From Candidatus Woesearchaeota archaeon (lineage in GTDB: Archaea; Nanobdellota; Nanobdellia; Woesearchaeales; WJIZ01), in the NCBI GenBank assembly GCA_014729995.1, contig WJIZ01000017.1, forward strand, positions 1-45,926: 45,926 nucleotides of DNA. The letters are read 5' to 3'. The stretch's first letter is position 1, and each line of letters begins with the position of its first letter. The notes below the pieces were generated by a model that made no database searches, was not told the origin of the DNA, and saw nothing but the letters and a program-made list of their open reading frames with translations. This document shows positions 17,458-24,168 of the stretch, piece by piece. The position numbers were made by a program, and so were the translations under genes.

Positions 17458-20099
17458 ATCCTCACCTCTGCGATTGCAGGGCCCCATAAATAAGGCACTT
17501 GAGATACCCACAATGCCTGTATAGTTAAGTCCTGCTGCTCAATATTGATGTTAATCTTTCCGTTATTGTCGAAATCAAGATTCTGGAGCAGGGAAAGGAC
17601 TGCCTGATCTATGCTGTCTTCATCATCGAAGCCACCTAAATCGCCTGACGAATTATATGTGCTTAGCTTGCTGCCTGAATAATCTTGGGGTACAGAGGCT
17701 GTGATTATGTCCCCGTCTTCTGTTTCTATGCTCCATTTTGAGCCTATTGCTTTAGGATAGACGCCGCTATATGTTATGGATGATTTTACTGCTGCAGTGT
17801 AGATTAAAGTATTGTTCTTAGAGCAGCCTGTATCATTTTTTTTGTCGTCTTGGGTCTGAAGCACCAGCTGGTTATCCCCGTTTTGAAGCATGTTTGGCGC
17901 TATCTGCAGTGAGAAAGGGTCTCCAATATCCTCATACCTTGAGCCGTAATCGCTTATGTTGAATATATCATTGCCGTTTACAGACAAAAAGCTTGTCCAG
18001 TAAGGGCCGGAATAAGATAGCACTTTTGCCTCTGTTATTCTCACCTTTCCGGGAATGGTTATTATCGGTGAGCAATTCCGGAACTTGCTTGTTTCGGCTA
18101 CAATTTCAATTTCACCGAATGAAGCAGGCTCTACTTTGGGGGTGTAATTGAATTTTATGTATGAGTCAGGATAAAGAACAGACTTCCTGTATTGGGCGCT
18201 TACCTCTACTATCTGGGATGAGTAATTGGCTATGACCAGTATCCTCTTTCCGATTGCTTCATAAATCTTAGATATATTCGCTGCATCTGAGGCATTATAG
18301 TAAAGGGATTCATTGCATGCCACTCTCTTTAAAGTTTCATGATCAGCGTTTTCCCCAAAACCCACTGCAAAAACAGTTATTCCCTGGCTACACGCTTCAC
18401 TGCCTGCGTCTGTGGAGTTAACAGCCCCGGAATCCGAGCCAGTGTAGTCGTTAAAATTGCTGCAAAACTTATTTTCAATGCCGTCGGACATAACTACCAT
18501 AAACTTCTCATCGGGTGACGACAGAAGCATGTCCTTTGCCTTGTTTATCCCGCAGCAGATGCAGGTTGCCCACCACCAATTCGTCGAATATGAATTTATC
18601 TCGTTTTGCAGGTTGATTTTTATATCAGTGATAGGCTCGTCGCTTTCAAGGCTGCTTTGATAGCTGGCAAGCCCTACCTTATTGCCTGTCAGGTTTAGCA
18701 CTGTGTCTATGAACTGCAGGCCTGCTTCCTTGGCCAGCTGGAGTTTTGTTTTCGGGATGACTGCGTAATTCTGGTCATTTGGGGTCCAGCCGGAGCATGC
18801 ACCGCATTCCTCATTACTGCATGTGCCTGGATAAGGGCAGCTTTTAGAGCGCCAGCCAGGGCACCAGCCCCCGCCAGTACAGCAGTCATAGCTGCATTCA
18901 TCCACTGTTCCGGGCACGAGGTCGTTCATGCTTCCTGACACATCGGTTACAAGAACAGAATCAGAAGGCTGGCCGGATGTTACGTTATAATCTTCACTCA
19001 AGTTGCCTACGCCCATCCTGATGGGAATATTCTCGGACAGCATACTGGTGCTGTTGTCTATAAAATTTACAAACTGATCAGAACCTGAGCCTGAGCTTAC
19101 AAATACAGATTCGTTAGCAATATTCAGGAATGTTGTCTTGTTATTGTAGAAATGTATATATACTTCCATGGAGTTGAGGTTTCCGGGAATATAGAATGAG
19201 GAATAGAGATTTATTATCCCTGTTATGCCCGGGAAGTTATAATATGCTATCCCCGATGTTTGATTGCTCACCATTTCTTTAGTGAGGTATTCTACCTTTA
19301 CATAGCCACCGGCTATGAAAGATTCGTTCAAAAGGCCCGTGAATATTACTGATATGTTATTTTTTACTCCTTTTCTGAAAAAGCCGATGCAGGGTGAGAT
19401 ATTCCATCTTGTAGAAACCATGTTTCCCTTGACAGGAACGAAAGAACTGCAGAAGCTGTTGTTTATGTATAAGTCAAAGGACGTTCCTGCGTCCAGCTCT
19501 AGAAAGGCCGCTAAAATTTCTGCATCTGCAGGAATTAACTCGAGCTGCCTTGATATGTTTCCCTGGCCCACAAAACCCCCAAAGTAAGCATAAGAGGCAG
19601 TTTTTTTCTCCTTTATGCTCTGGAGGTATGCCCTTGATGTAGAGCCCTTCACAGGCTTGCTTCTCTCATATCCTGAAATCATCTTTCTTGCTGCGATCAA
19701 AGTGCTGTTTGTCCCGTAATCCCTCCTGTATATTTCTGAATTAGCGACAGCCAGGCTGAATCCCATGTTTTTTGGGAATAATTCCCATGTTATGTTTTTG
19801 ATAAGATTCCTGCATTCGCCTGTCTCGTTCAAGGCCCATAGCTCGCCTATCAACTCTATCAAAGTGTGGTTTTCGTTCTTTATTTTTCCCTGGCTTCTGA
19901 GATATTCAACATAACTGTTGTTTATCTCGCTTACCTTTATTTCAGACATTATATTTAGCATATCATTTGCCAGAAAATTGATGTGCTCCGTATCTTTTTC
20001 CTGTATGTACAGGTTTGAGAAAATTAATATTCCTGAAACTATTATGATTGCTGCAATCAGGGCATCTGTTGTGAAAAGGAAGGCTTTTTTTACTGCCAT
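17448..20099 (-). CDS. VWA-domain minor pilin-like surface protein
   Basis: 883 residues. The N terminus, MAVKKAFLFTTDALIAAIII, is a short leader and membrane helix like that of archaeal minor pilins, with an acidic residue at the helix edge. A long glycosylation-rich region leads to a von Willebrand factor A domain (about 380-625) with an intact MIDAS motif DVSGS near residue 386. A later VVMSDGIE completes the fold. An insertion just after the MIDAS loop carries about ten cysteines within 45 residues. The C-terminal 250 residues are beta-rich. VWA domains in pilus tips, for example bacterial PilY1-like or pilus tip adhesins, bind ligands through a metal. By position this is the best candidate tip adhesin of the operon. 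Confidence 0.85.
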   Translation of the reverse strand: MAVKKAFLFTTDALIAAIIIVSGILIFSNLYIQEKDTEHINFLANDMLNIMSEIKVSEINNSYVEYLRSQGKIKNENHTLIELIGELWALNETGECRNLIKNITWELFPKNMGFSLAVANSEIYRRDYGTNSTLIAARKMISGYERSKPVKGSTSRAYLQSIKEKKTASYAYFGGFVGQGNISRQLELIPADAEILAAFLELDAGTSFDLYINNSFCSSFVPVKGNMVSTRWNISPCIGFFRKGVKNNISVIFTGLLNESFIAGGYVKVEYLTKEMVSNQTSGIAYYNFPGITGIINLYSSFYIPGNLNSMEVYIHFYNNKTTFLNIANESVFVSSGSGSDQFVNFIDNSTSMLSENIPIRMGVGNLSEDYNVTSGQPSDSVLVTDVSGSMNDLVPGTVDECSYDCCTGGGWCPGWRSKSCPYPGTCSNEECGACSGWTPNDQNYAVIPKTKLQLAKEAGLQFIDTVLNLTGNKVGLASYQSSLESDEPITDIKINLQNEINSYSTNWWWATCICCGINKAKDMLLSSPDEKFMVVMSDGIENKFCSNFNDYTGSDSGAVNSTDAGSEACSQGITVFAVGFGENADHETLKRVACNESLYYNASDAANISKIYEAIGKRILVIANYSSQIVEVSAQYRKSVLYPDSYIKFNYTPKVEPASFGEIEIVAETSKFRNCSPIITIPGKVRITEAKVLSYSGPYWTSFLSVNGNDIFNISDYGSRYEDIGDPFSLQIAPNMLQNGDNQLVLQTQDDKKNDTGCSKNNTLIYTAAVKSSITYSGVYPKAIGSKWSIETEDGDIITASVPQDYSGSKLSTYNSSGDLGGFDDEDSIDQAVLSLLQNLDFDNNGKININIEQQDLTIQALWVSQVPYLWGPAIAEVRIWQ

Positions 20100-20590
20100 A
20101 AATATAACACCATCGTGATGATCCTTTCCTTATAGAAAAGGAACCTTTTAATGGAAACCAAATTATCAGGGTTTTCAATCTCCTTTATGTTTGTCTTATT
20201 CAGTGCGGGATTTCCTATATATTTTATTCCGGATATGCTCAGGACACTGCCTGACCTGTTTTCGAAAAATATGAGGTAATCATATCTGGTTTTTAAAAGC
20301 AGCTTGAGATTTGCATAATCCAAACTGCTCAAATTTGTTATTTTTGAGCTGTTCAGCCTGTATTCTCCGTTGGTAATTCCAACTTCCTCCACTACAGAGG
20401 CAGTCCAATTTTCAGGAAGGCCTGCAGACATTAAGGTATCTGAAACAAATATTGCATTGCTGTAGAGCTGGTCCAACTCCTCACTTTCTGAGAAATTAGC
20501 AACAAAAATAAAATATAAAGCAACCACAATGAGGAAAAGGGTTATTCCTGCTATTAAGTCAAGGCTCCACATTTGGGATTTTTTATACAT
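20090..20590 (-). CDS. Prepilin-like membrane protein
   Basis: 166 residues. It begins MYKKSQMWSLDLIAGITLFL, a variant class III layout with Asp in place of the usual Glu near the helix start, then one membrane helix and an outer domain. The outer part contains a LMSAGLPENW motif seen in archaeal minor pilin-like proteins, and no cysteine. It overlaps the VWA gene by ten bases and the preceding pilin by eight, so it belongs to the same transcript. Probably a minor pilin. Confidence 0.78.
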   Translation of the reverse strand: MYKKSQMWSLDLIAGITLFLIVVALYFIFVANFSESEELDQLYSNAIFVSDTLMSAGLPENWTASVVEEVGITNGEYRLNSSKITNLSSLDYANLKLLLKTRYDYLIFFENRSGSVLSISGIKYIGNPALNKTNIKEIENPDNLVSIKRFLFYKERIITMVLYLWQ

Positions 20591-20981
20591 TTTTTATTAT
20601 TACCGTGTTATTTACCTTACTGATCCTGTTCTTTCCAATTTCAAGCCTGCCTTTTGTTTTCGGCACTATCTTTGCATACCTGTAATGCTCTGTGATGATT
20701 ATAAGTGTAGAATTTCTCATTTCTATGGAATAATTTATTGTACTGTCTATTTTTTTGGGCAGGGTTATCTGCCTTGCATAGCCGTCTTTTACTACAGCAG
20801 CCACATCCAGCTCATTTTTCAGATTATCTCCGAAATCCACTATGCTCTGCTTTTTCTCCTCTTCTGTGAATTCCTTTATCTGCCATCCTGTAGCCAGTAT
20901 AAACGCGAAAGCTATCAGGGAAACGAAACCAATGAGGAAAAGGAATTCCATAGCTACCTGTGATTTATTACGGCTGTGCAT
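20583..20981 (-). CDS. Class III signal peptide prepilin
   Basis: 132 residues. The leader MHSRNKSQVAMEFLFLIGFV gives the expected processing point before Gln with Glu at +5. A membrane helix and a short beta-rich outer domain follow. It overlaps both neighbours by 8-14 bases. Its small size and single helix fit a pilus subunit or minor pilin. Confidence 0.8.
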   Translation of the reverse strand: MHSRNKSQVAMEFLFLIGFVSLIAFAFILATGWQIKEFTEEEKKQSIVDFGDNLKNELDVAAVVKDGYARQITLPKKIDSTINYSIEMRNSTLIIITEHYRYAKIVPKTKGRLEIGKNRISKVNNTVIIKNV

Positions 20982-21378
20982 CTTGAATTTTTACGTTATT
21001 ATCCATAGCGGATATCTTTATGTACCTCAATCCGGAGCTTGAGGATAGGTTTCCTGTTAAGTTTGTCTTGGCTGTGCTGACTATCTCCGAACCAGATTCC
21101 ATCCTGAAAACAACTTCTCTTTGGTATATGCTTATATATTCAATATTTTCAGGCATATAGACTTTCAATGTAGTGGATGAGGGATATCCGAGGTAGTACA
21201 TGGAATCCGCCGAATCTGTAATTTTTCTTGCTATGAGGGCTGCCTGGTTGTTGTTTACATCATTATATGAAGAATATGAGTGCTCATAAAGCAGAACTGT
21301 CAATAAAGCAGTAATCAAGAAAGCAAAAGCAATTGTTATAACTAGCTCTATGCTGATTTGTCCCCTTTTTTTATCCAT
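20968..21378 (-). CDS. Class III signal peptide prepilin, first gene of the pilus operon
   Basis: 136 residues from the ATG at 21378: MDKKRGQISIELVITIAFAF, a classical archaeal prepilin leader cut after Gly. The frame is open for 39 codons farther upstream, but that part runs through the promoter and the hairpin at 21438-21508 and is not coding. A TTTTATATA box lies at -31 to -23 from the ATG, so the message is probably leaderless. This gene heads a run of overlapping minus-strand genes reaching to 10670. Confidence 0.82.
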   Translation of the reverse strand: MDKKRGQISIELVITIAFAFLITALLTVLLYEHSYSSYNDVNNNQAALIARKITDSADSMYYLGYPSSTTLKVYMPENIEYISIYQREVVFRMESGSEIVSTAKTNLTGNLSSSSGLRYIKISAMDNNVKIQDAQP

Positions 21379-21400
21379 GCTAAAAATATATAATAAAGGG

Positions 21401-21409
21401 TATATAAAA
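21401..21409 (-). promoter_or_regulatory. Promoter (TATA box) of the pilus operon
   Basis: TTTTATATA on the minus strand at -31 to -23 from the ATG of the first prepilin gene, the position expected for a leaderless archaeal transcript. Confidence 0.6.
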
Positions 21410-21437
21410 TTATTGTGTTTATGGACTTTTGCTATAG

Positions 21438-21508
21438 AAAAAATCCAGCCATGGCGTAGGATATTTTGCTTCGTAAAATATCCGTCTCCTGCCATGGCTG
21501 GATTTTTT
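21438..21508. terminator. Long two-part hairpin, probable bidirectional terminator
   Basis: An exact 18-base outer inverted repeat (21438-21455 with 21491-21508, centred on GCCATGGC) encloses an exact 9-base inner repeat (21459-21467 with 21475-21483) around a seven-base loop. A small asymmetric internal loop separates the two stems. Both strands end in six T residues after the stem, as in bacterial-type intrinsic terminators. It lies downstream of the adenosylhomocysteinase gene and just upstream of the pilus operon promoter, so it would insulate the two. Confidence 0.65.
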
Positions 21509-21565
21509 CAAATATTCAGAATTAGATTAAATGGATGAAGCTGCGTTTATGCAATGTTTATGTGC

Positions 21566-22831
21566 TTATGTTCCTTCCTGCCAGCTATCCAGGTAGAGCT
21601 CCTGCTCTTTTGTCAGTATATCTTTTTTTGTGCCTAGCGCCTGTAGCTGCAATTCTGCAATTTCATTATCGATTTCATCCGGCAGAGATATTACTTTTGC
21701 AGCCAACTTGTCCTTATTTTTTACAGCATACTCTGCAGCCAATGCCTGGCCGCAGAAGCTTTGAGCCATTACGACAGAGGGATGGCCCTCAGCTGCTGCC
21801 AGGTTGCATAACCTGCCTTCCCCGACCAGATATATATTTTTCCCGTTATTGAGGGAATACCTGTCTAAGCTGTCCCTTATTTTTTCCTTATGCCTTGACA
21901 GTTTCCCCAGCCCTTCCACGTCGATCTCTAAATCGAAATGGCCTGAATTTGCTAGGATTGCACCTTCTTTCATGGATTCAATATGCTCCCTCCTTATCAC
22001 GTGCTTATTTCCTGTAACAGTTACAAAGATATCACCTAGCTTTGCTGCTTCTGCAATCGGCATGACCCTGCAGCCATCGTGGAGAGCCTGGAGCGCTTTA
22101 ACTGCATCCACTTCACAGACAATCACATTGGCGCCCATACCCTGTGCTCTTGCTGCCACACCTTTTCCGCACTGGCCGTAGCCGCAAACGACAAAGGTTT
22201 TTCCTGCAATCAGGATGCTGGAAGCCCTTAAAATGCCGTCAATAGTAGACTGGCCTGTGCCTAAGAAATTATCGAAGAGGTGCTTTGTCTTTAGGCTGTT
22301 AACTGCGATTACAGGATACTTCAGAGCACGGTCTTTTTCCATTGCCTTAAGCCTTATAACTCCTGTGGTGGTTTCTTCTGCGCCTGCTATTATGCCCTTT
22401 ATCAATTCTTGATGCCTGCTGTGAATTTCAGATATTAAGTCGCAGCCGTCGTCTAATGTATAGTGCGGCTTAGTTTTTATTACGTTATTCAGGAAACGGT
22501 AATAGTCTTCTTTTGTCTCGCCCTTATATGCCCAGATTTTGTATCCTTCTTCTGCCAAAGCGGCAGCAACATCATCCTGTGTTGACAGCGGATTGCACGC
22601 ACAGACAGCGACATCTGCCCCCCCTGCTTTTAGGGTCCTGACCAAAGCTGCTGTTTCTTTCGTAGGATGCAAGGCTATGCCTATCCTTATGCCTTCTAAG
22701 GGAAGCTCTTGTTCAAACCGCTCCCTTATTTTAATGAGGGCTCCCATCTGGGCTTCAGCCCAGGCAATATTTTTCCTGCCCTGTTCTGCAAGCTTTATGT
22801 TTCTTATTTCATAATTTTCTGTCTTATCCAT
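21566..22831 (-). CDS. ahcY: Adenosylhomocysteinase
   Basis: 421 residues. It hydrolyses S-adenosylhomocysteine to adenosine and homocysteine with bound NAD, removing the inhibitory product of SAM-dependent methylation. Key elements are in order: the ALHPTKET His; LDDGCDL; AEETTTGV; the TKHLFDN set of catalytic Lys, Asp and Asn; the GYGQCGKG NAD loop; and NSGHFDLEID. The C terminus, LYLDSWQEGT, is the short archaeal/bacterial form. The ATG at 22831 is chosen because GGTGG sits five to seven bases before it; the in-frame GTG at 22840 is part of that site. The gene is divergent from an Lrp-type regulator and may be controlled by it. Confidence 0.96.
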   Translation of the reverse strand: MDKTENYEIRNIKLAEQGRKNIAWAEAQMGALIKIRERFEQELPLEGIRIGIALHPTKETAALVRTLKAGGADVAVCACNPLSTQDDVAAALAEEGYKIWAYKGETKEDYYRFLNNVIKTKPHYTLDDGCDLISEIHSRHQELIKGIIAGAEETTTGVIRLKAMEKDRALKYPVIAVNSLKTKHLFDNFLGTGQSTIDGILRASSILIAGKTFVVCGYGQCGKGVAARAQGMGANVIVCEVDAVKALQALHDGCRVMPIAEAAKLGDIFVTVTGNKHVIRREHIESMKEGAILANSGHFDLEIDVEGLGKLSRHKEKIRDSLDRYSLNNGKNIYLVGEGRLCNLAAAEGHPSVVMAQSFCGQALAAEYAVKNKDKLAAKVISLPDEIDNEIAELQLQALGTKKDILTKEQELYLDSWQEGT

Positions 22832-22872
22832 CAGAACCACCTTTTGTTTGTGAATGATGTATGTTAGACTAA

Positions 22873-22882
22873 TTAATATAAA
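22873..22882 (-). promoter_or_regulatory. TATA-like box of ahcY
   Basis: The minus strand reads TTTATATTAA, placing the start of transcription near 22850 and giving a leader of about 20 bases with a GGTGG ribosome binding site. Confidence 0.45.
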
Positions 22883-22901
22883 TTTCTATATCTTATGTAG
22901 G

Positions 22902-22936
22902 ATTTGTCTATTTTTAATCTTTTTTATTGGACAAAT
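22902..22936. promoter_or_regulatory. Inverted repeat in the ahcY-lrp divergent region, candidate operator
   Basis: ATTTGTC at 22902-22908 and GACAAAT at 22930-22936 form an exact inverted repeat with centres 28 bases apart, between the two divergent TATA-like boxes. Lrp/AsnC dimers often bind such spaced half-sites and frequently regulate their own gene. The link to the adjacent regulator is inferred from position only. Confidence 0.4.
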
Positions 22937-22945
22937 TTAGTAAAA

Positions 22946-22953
22946 TATATAAA
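22946..22953 (+). promoter_or_regulatory. TATA box of the Lrp-type regulator gene
   Basis: TATATAAA lies 18-25 bases before the ATG at 22971 and 24-31 before the second ATG at 22977. The spacing favours a leaderless start at the second ATG. Confidence 0.5.
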
Positions 22954-22970
22954 TAAATTGAACAATTCTA

Positions 22971-23399
22971 ATGAAAATGGACAAAAAAGATTCAGCTGTT
23001 ATAAGCCTGCTTAGGGAAAACAGCAGGTATTCTGTTCGTGATATTGCAAGAAAGACCGGAATCAGGCCTTCTACTGTGCATCAAAGGATGGCCAGGCTTA
23101 AAGAAGAAGGGGTGATAGAGAAATTTACGGTCAAGACTGACAACAAGAAAGCCGGCGAGAGCTTTGTTGTCTGGATGTTTGTGAAAACAAGGCCTTCCAT
23201 ACAGCTTTCCAAAAAAGTCCTGGATAACAGGCATGTCAAGGAAATATTCGGGATAACAGGGGAGTATGATCTGCTGATGAAAATGAAATTTAAAGACATT
23301 ATAGAGTTTAATGATTATATCATCAAGTTCAGAAAGGAAGAGCCAGTCGAAACAACACACACTATGGTAAGCACAGCATTAATCAAGGAGGAAATTTAA
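22971..23399 (+). CDS. Lrp/AsnC family transcriptional regulator
   Basis: 142 residues. An N-terminal helix-turn-helix (ISLLRENSRYSVRDIARKTG, then PSTVHQRMARLKEEGVIEKF) is joined to an effector-binding RAM domain, with ITGEYDLLMKMKFKD as its central strand-helix. These proteins form dimers and octamers and often sense amino acids. Divergent transcription from ahcY suggests control of methionine/SAM-cycle functions. The ATG at 22977 is an alternative start, two codons in. The ligand cannot be told from sequence. Confidence 0.92.
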   Translation: MKMDKKDSAVISLLRENSRYSVRDIARKTGIRPSTVHQRMARLKEEGVIEKFTVKTDNKKAGESFVVWMFVKTRPSIQLSKKVLDNRHVKEIFGITGEYDLLMKMKFKDIIEFNDYIIKFRKEEPVETTHTMVSTALIKEEI

Positions 23400-23427
23400 T
23401 CATATTTTTTGTTTTTTTAGCGGAGCG

Positions 23428-23486
23428 GGAGCCGGGATGAAGTGCCCCCAACAAAAGATTTTTCTGATTCCCGGCTTCCTTTTTTT
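23428..23486 (+). terminator. Hairpin and T-tract terminator of the Lrp-type gene
   Basis: GGAGCCGGGA at 23428-23437 pairs with TCCCGGCTTCC at 23469-23479, with one G-T pair, and is followed by seven T. It lies between convergent genes. Confidence 0.6.
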
Positions 23487-23492
23487 ATTATT

Positions 23493-24134
23493 CTATCGAT
23501 TCCCAAAGATAGCAGTCCCTATCCTTACCATAGTGGCGCCTTCTTCTACAGCTATCTTATAAGAGCCCGACATGCCCATAGAAAGAATGTCTAGATGATA
23601 TGCTGATTTCAGCCTGTCAAATAACTGCCTTGCTTTCCTGAAATAGGGCCTTGCTTTTTCGGGACTGCGGAAATATGGCGCCATAGCCATGATGCCCCTC
23701 AGCCTTAGATTCTTCAATGTGCTGATTTTATGCGCTATTCTTTCCACATCTTCAGGCAGACAGCCGGATTTGTTCTTTTCCTTCCCTATATTAACCTCAA
23801 TCAAGACAGGCATTAGTTTTTTTATCTTGCTGCATTGCTTGTCTATTTCCATGGCTAATTTTTCTGAGTCCACTGTCTGAATCATGTCGAATATACTAAC
23901 AGCTTTCTTTGCCTTGTTTGTCTGGAGATGGCCGATTAAATGAAACCTGGCTTTTTTACCCAATAAACTGAATTTTTCTTCTGCTTCCTGGACGTAATTT
24001 TCTCCGATTACAGAAATTCCTGCTTTCAATGCCTGCATAATCTCTTCAGTTGTGCGTTTTTTTGTGGCTGCTATTATTTCAATGCCCTTAGGAACCTGCT
24101 TTTTAATCTCCCTTATGGAATTTTTTATGCCCAT
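23493..24134 (-). CDS. YggS/PLPBP family pyridoxal phosphate-binding protein
   Basis: 213 residues from the ATG at 24134. The protein is a single alanine-racemase-like barrel. It shows the ATKKRT lysine that holds PLP, GENYVQE, HLIGHLQTNKAKK, LIEVNIGKEKNKSG, and a late SMGMSGSYKIAVEEGATMVRIGTAIFG that binds the phosphate. The family has no known enzymatic reaction and acts in vitamin B6 and amino-acid homeostasis. The frame is open upstream into the end of the neighbouring gene, but alignment with the family favours the MGIKNSIREIK start. No ribosome binding site is evident. Confidence 0.93.
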   Translation of the reverse strand: MGIKNSIREIKKQVPKGIEIIAATKKRTTEEIMQALKAGISVIGENYVQEAEEKFSLLGKKARFHLIGHLQTNKAKKAVSIFDMIQTVDSEKLAMEIDKQCSKIKKLMPVLIEVNIGKEKNKSGCLPEDVERIAHKISTLKNLRLRGIMAMAPYFRSPEKARPYFRKARQLFDRLKSAYHLDILSMGMSGSYKIAVEEGATMVRIGTAIFGNR

Positions 24135-24168
24135 GAATGATACCAGAATGATTTTTAACTGAAGATTG

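Noticed and set aside
10670-21378. Reading the operon as an archaellum
   Set aside because: FlaH and the FlaF/FlaG-type genes are not evident, the GspF protein is split in two, and a VWA protein is present.
21379-21495. A 39-codon upstream extension of the first prepilin gene
   Set aside because: It passes through the TATA box and the long hairpin, and would hide the class III leader far inside the protein.
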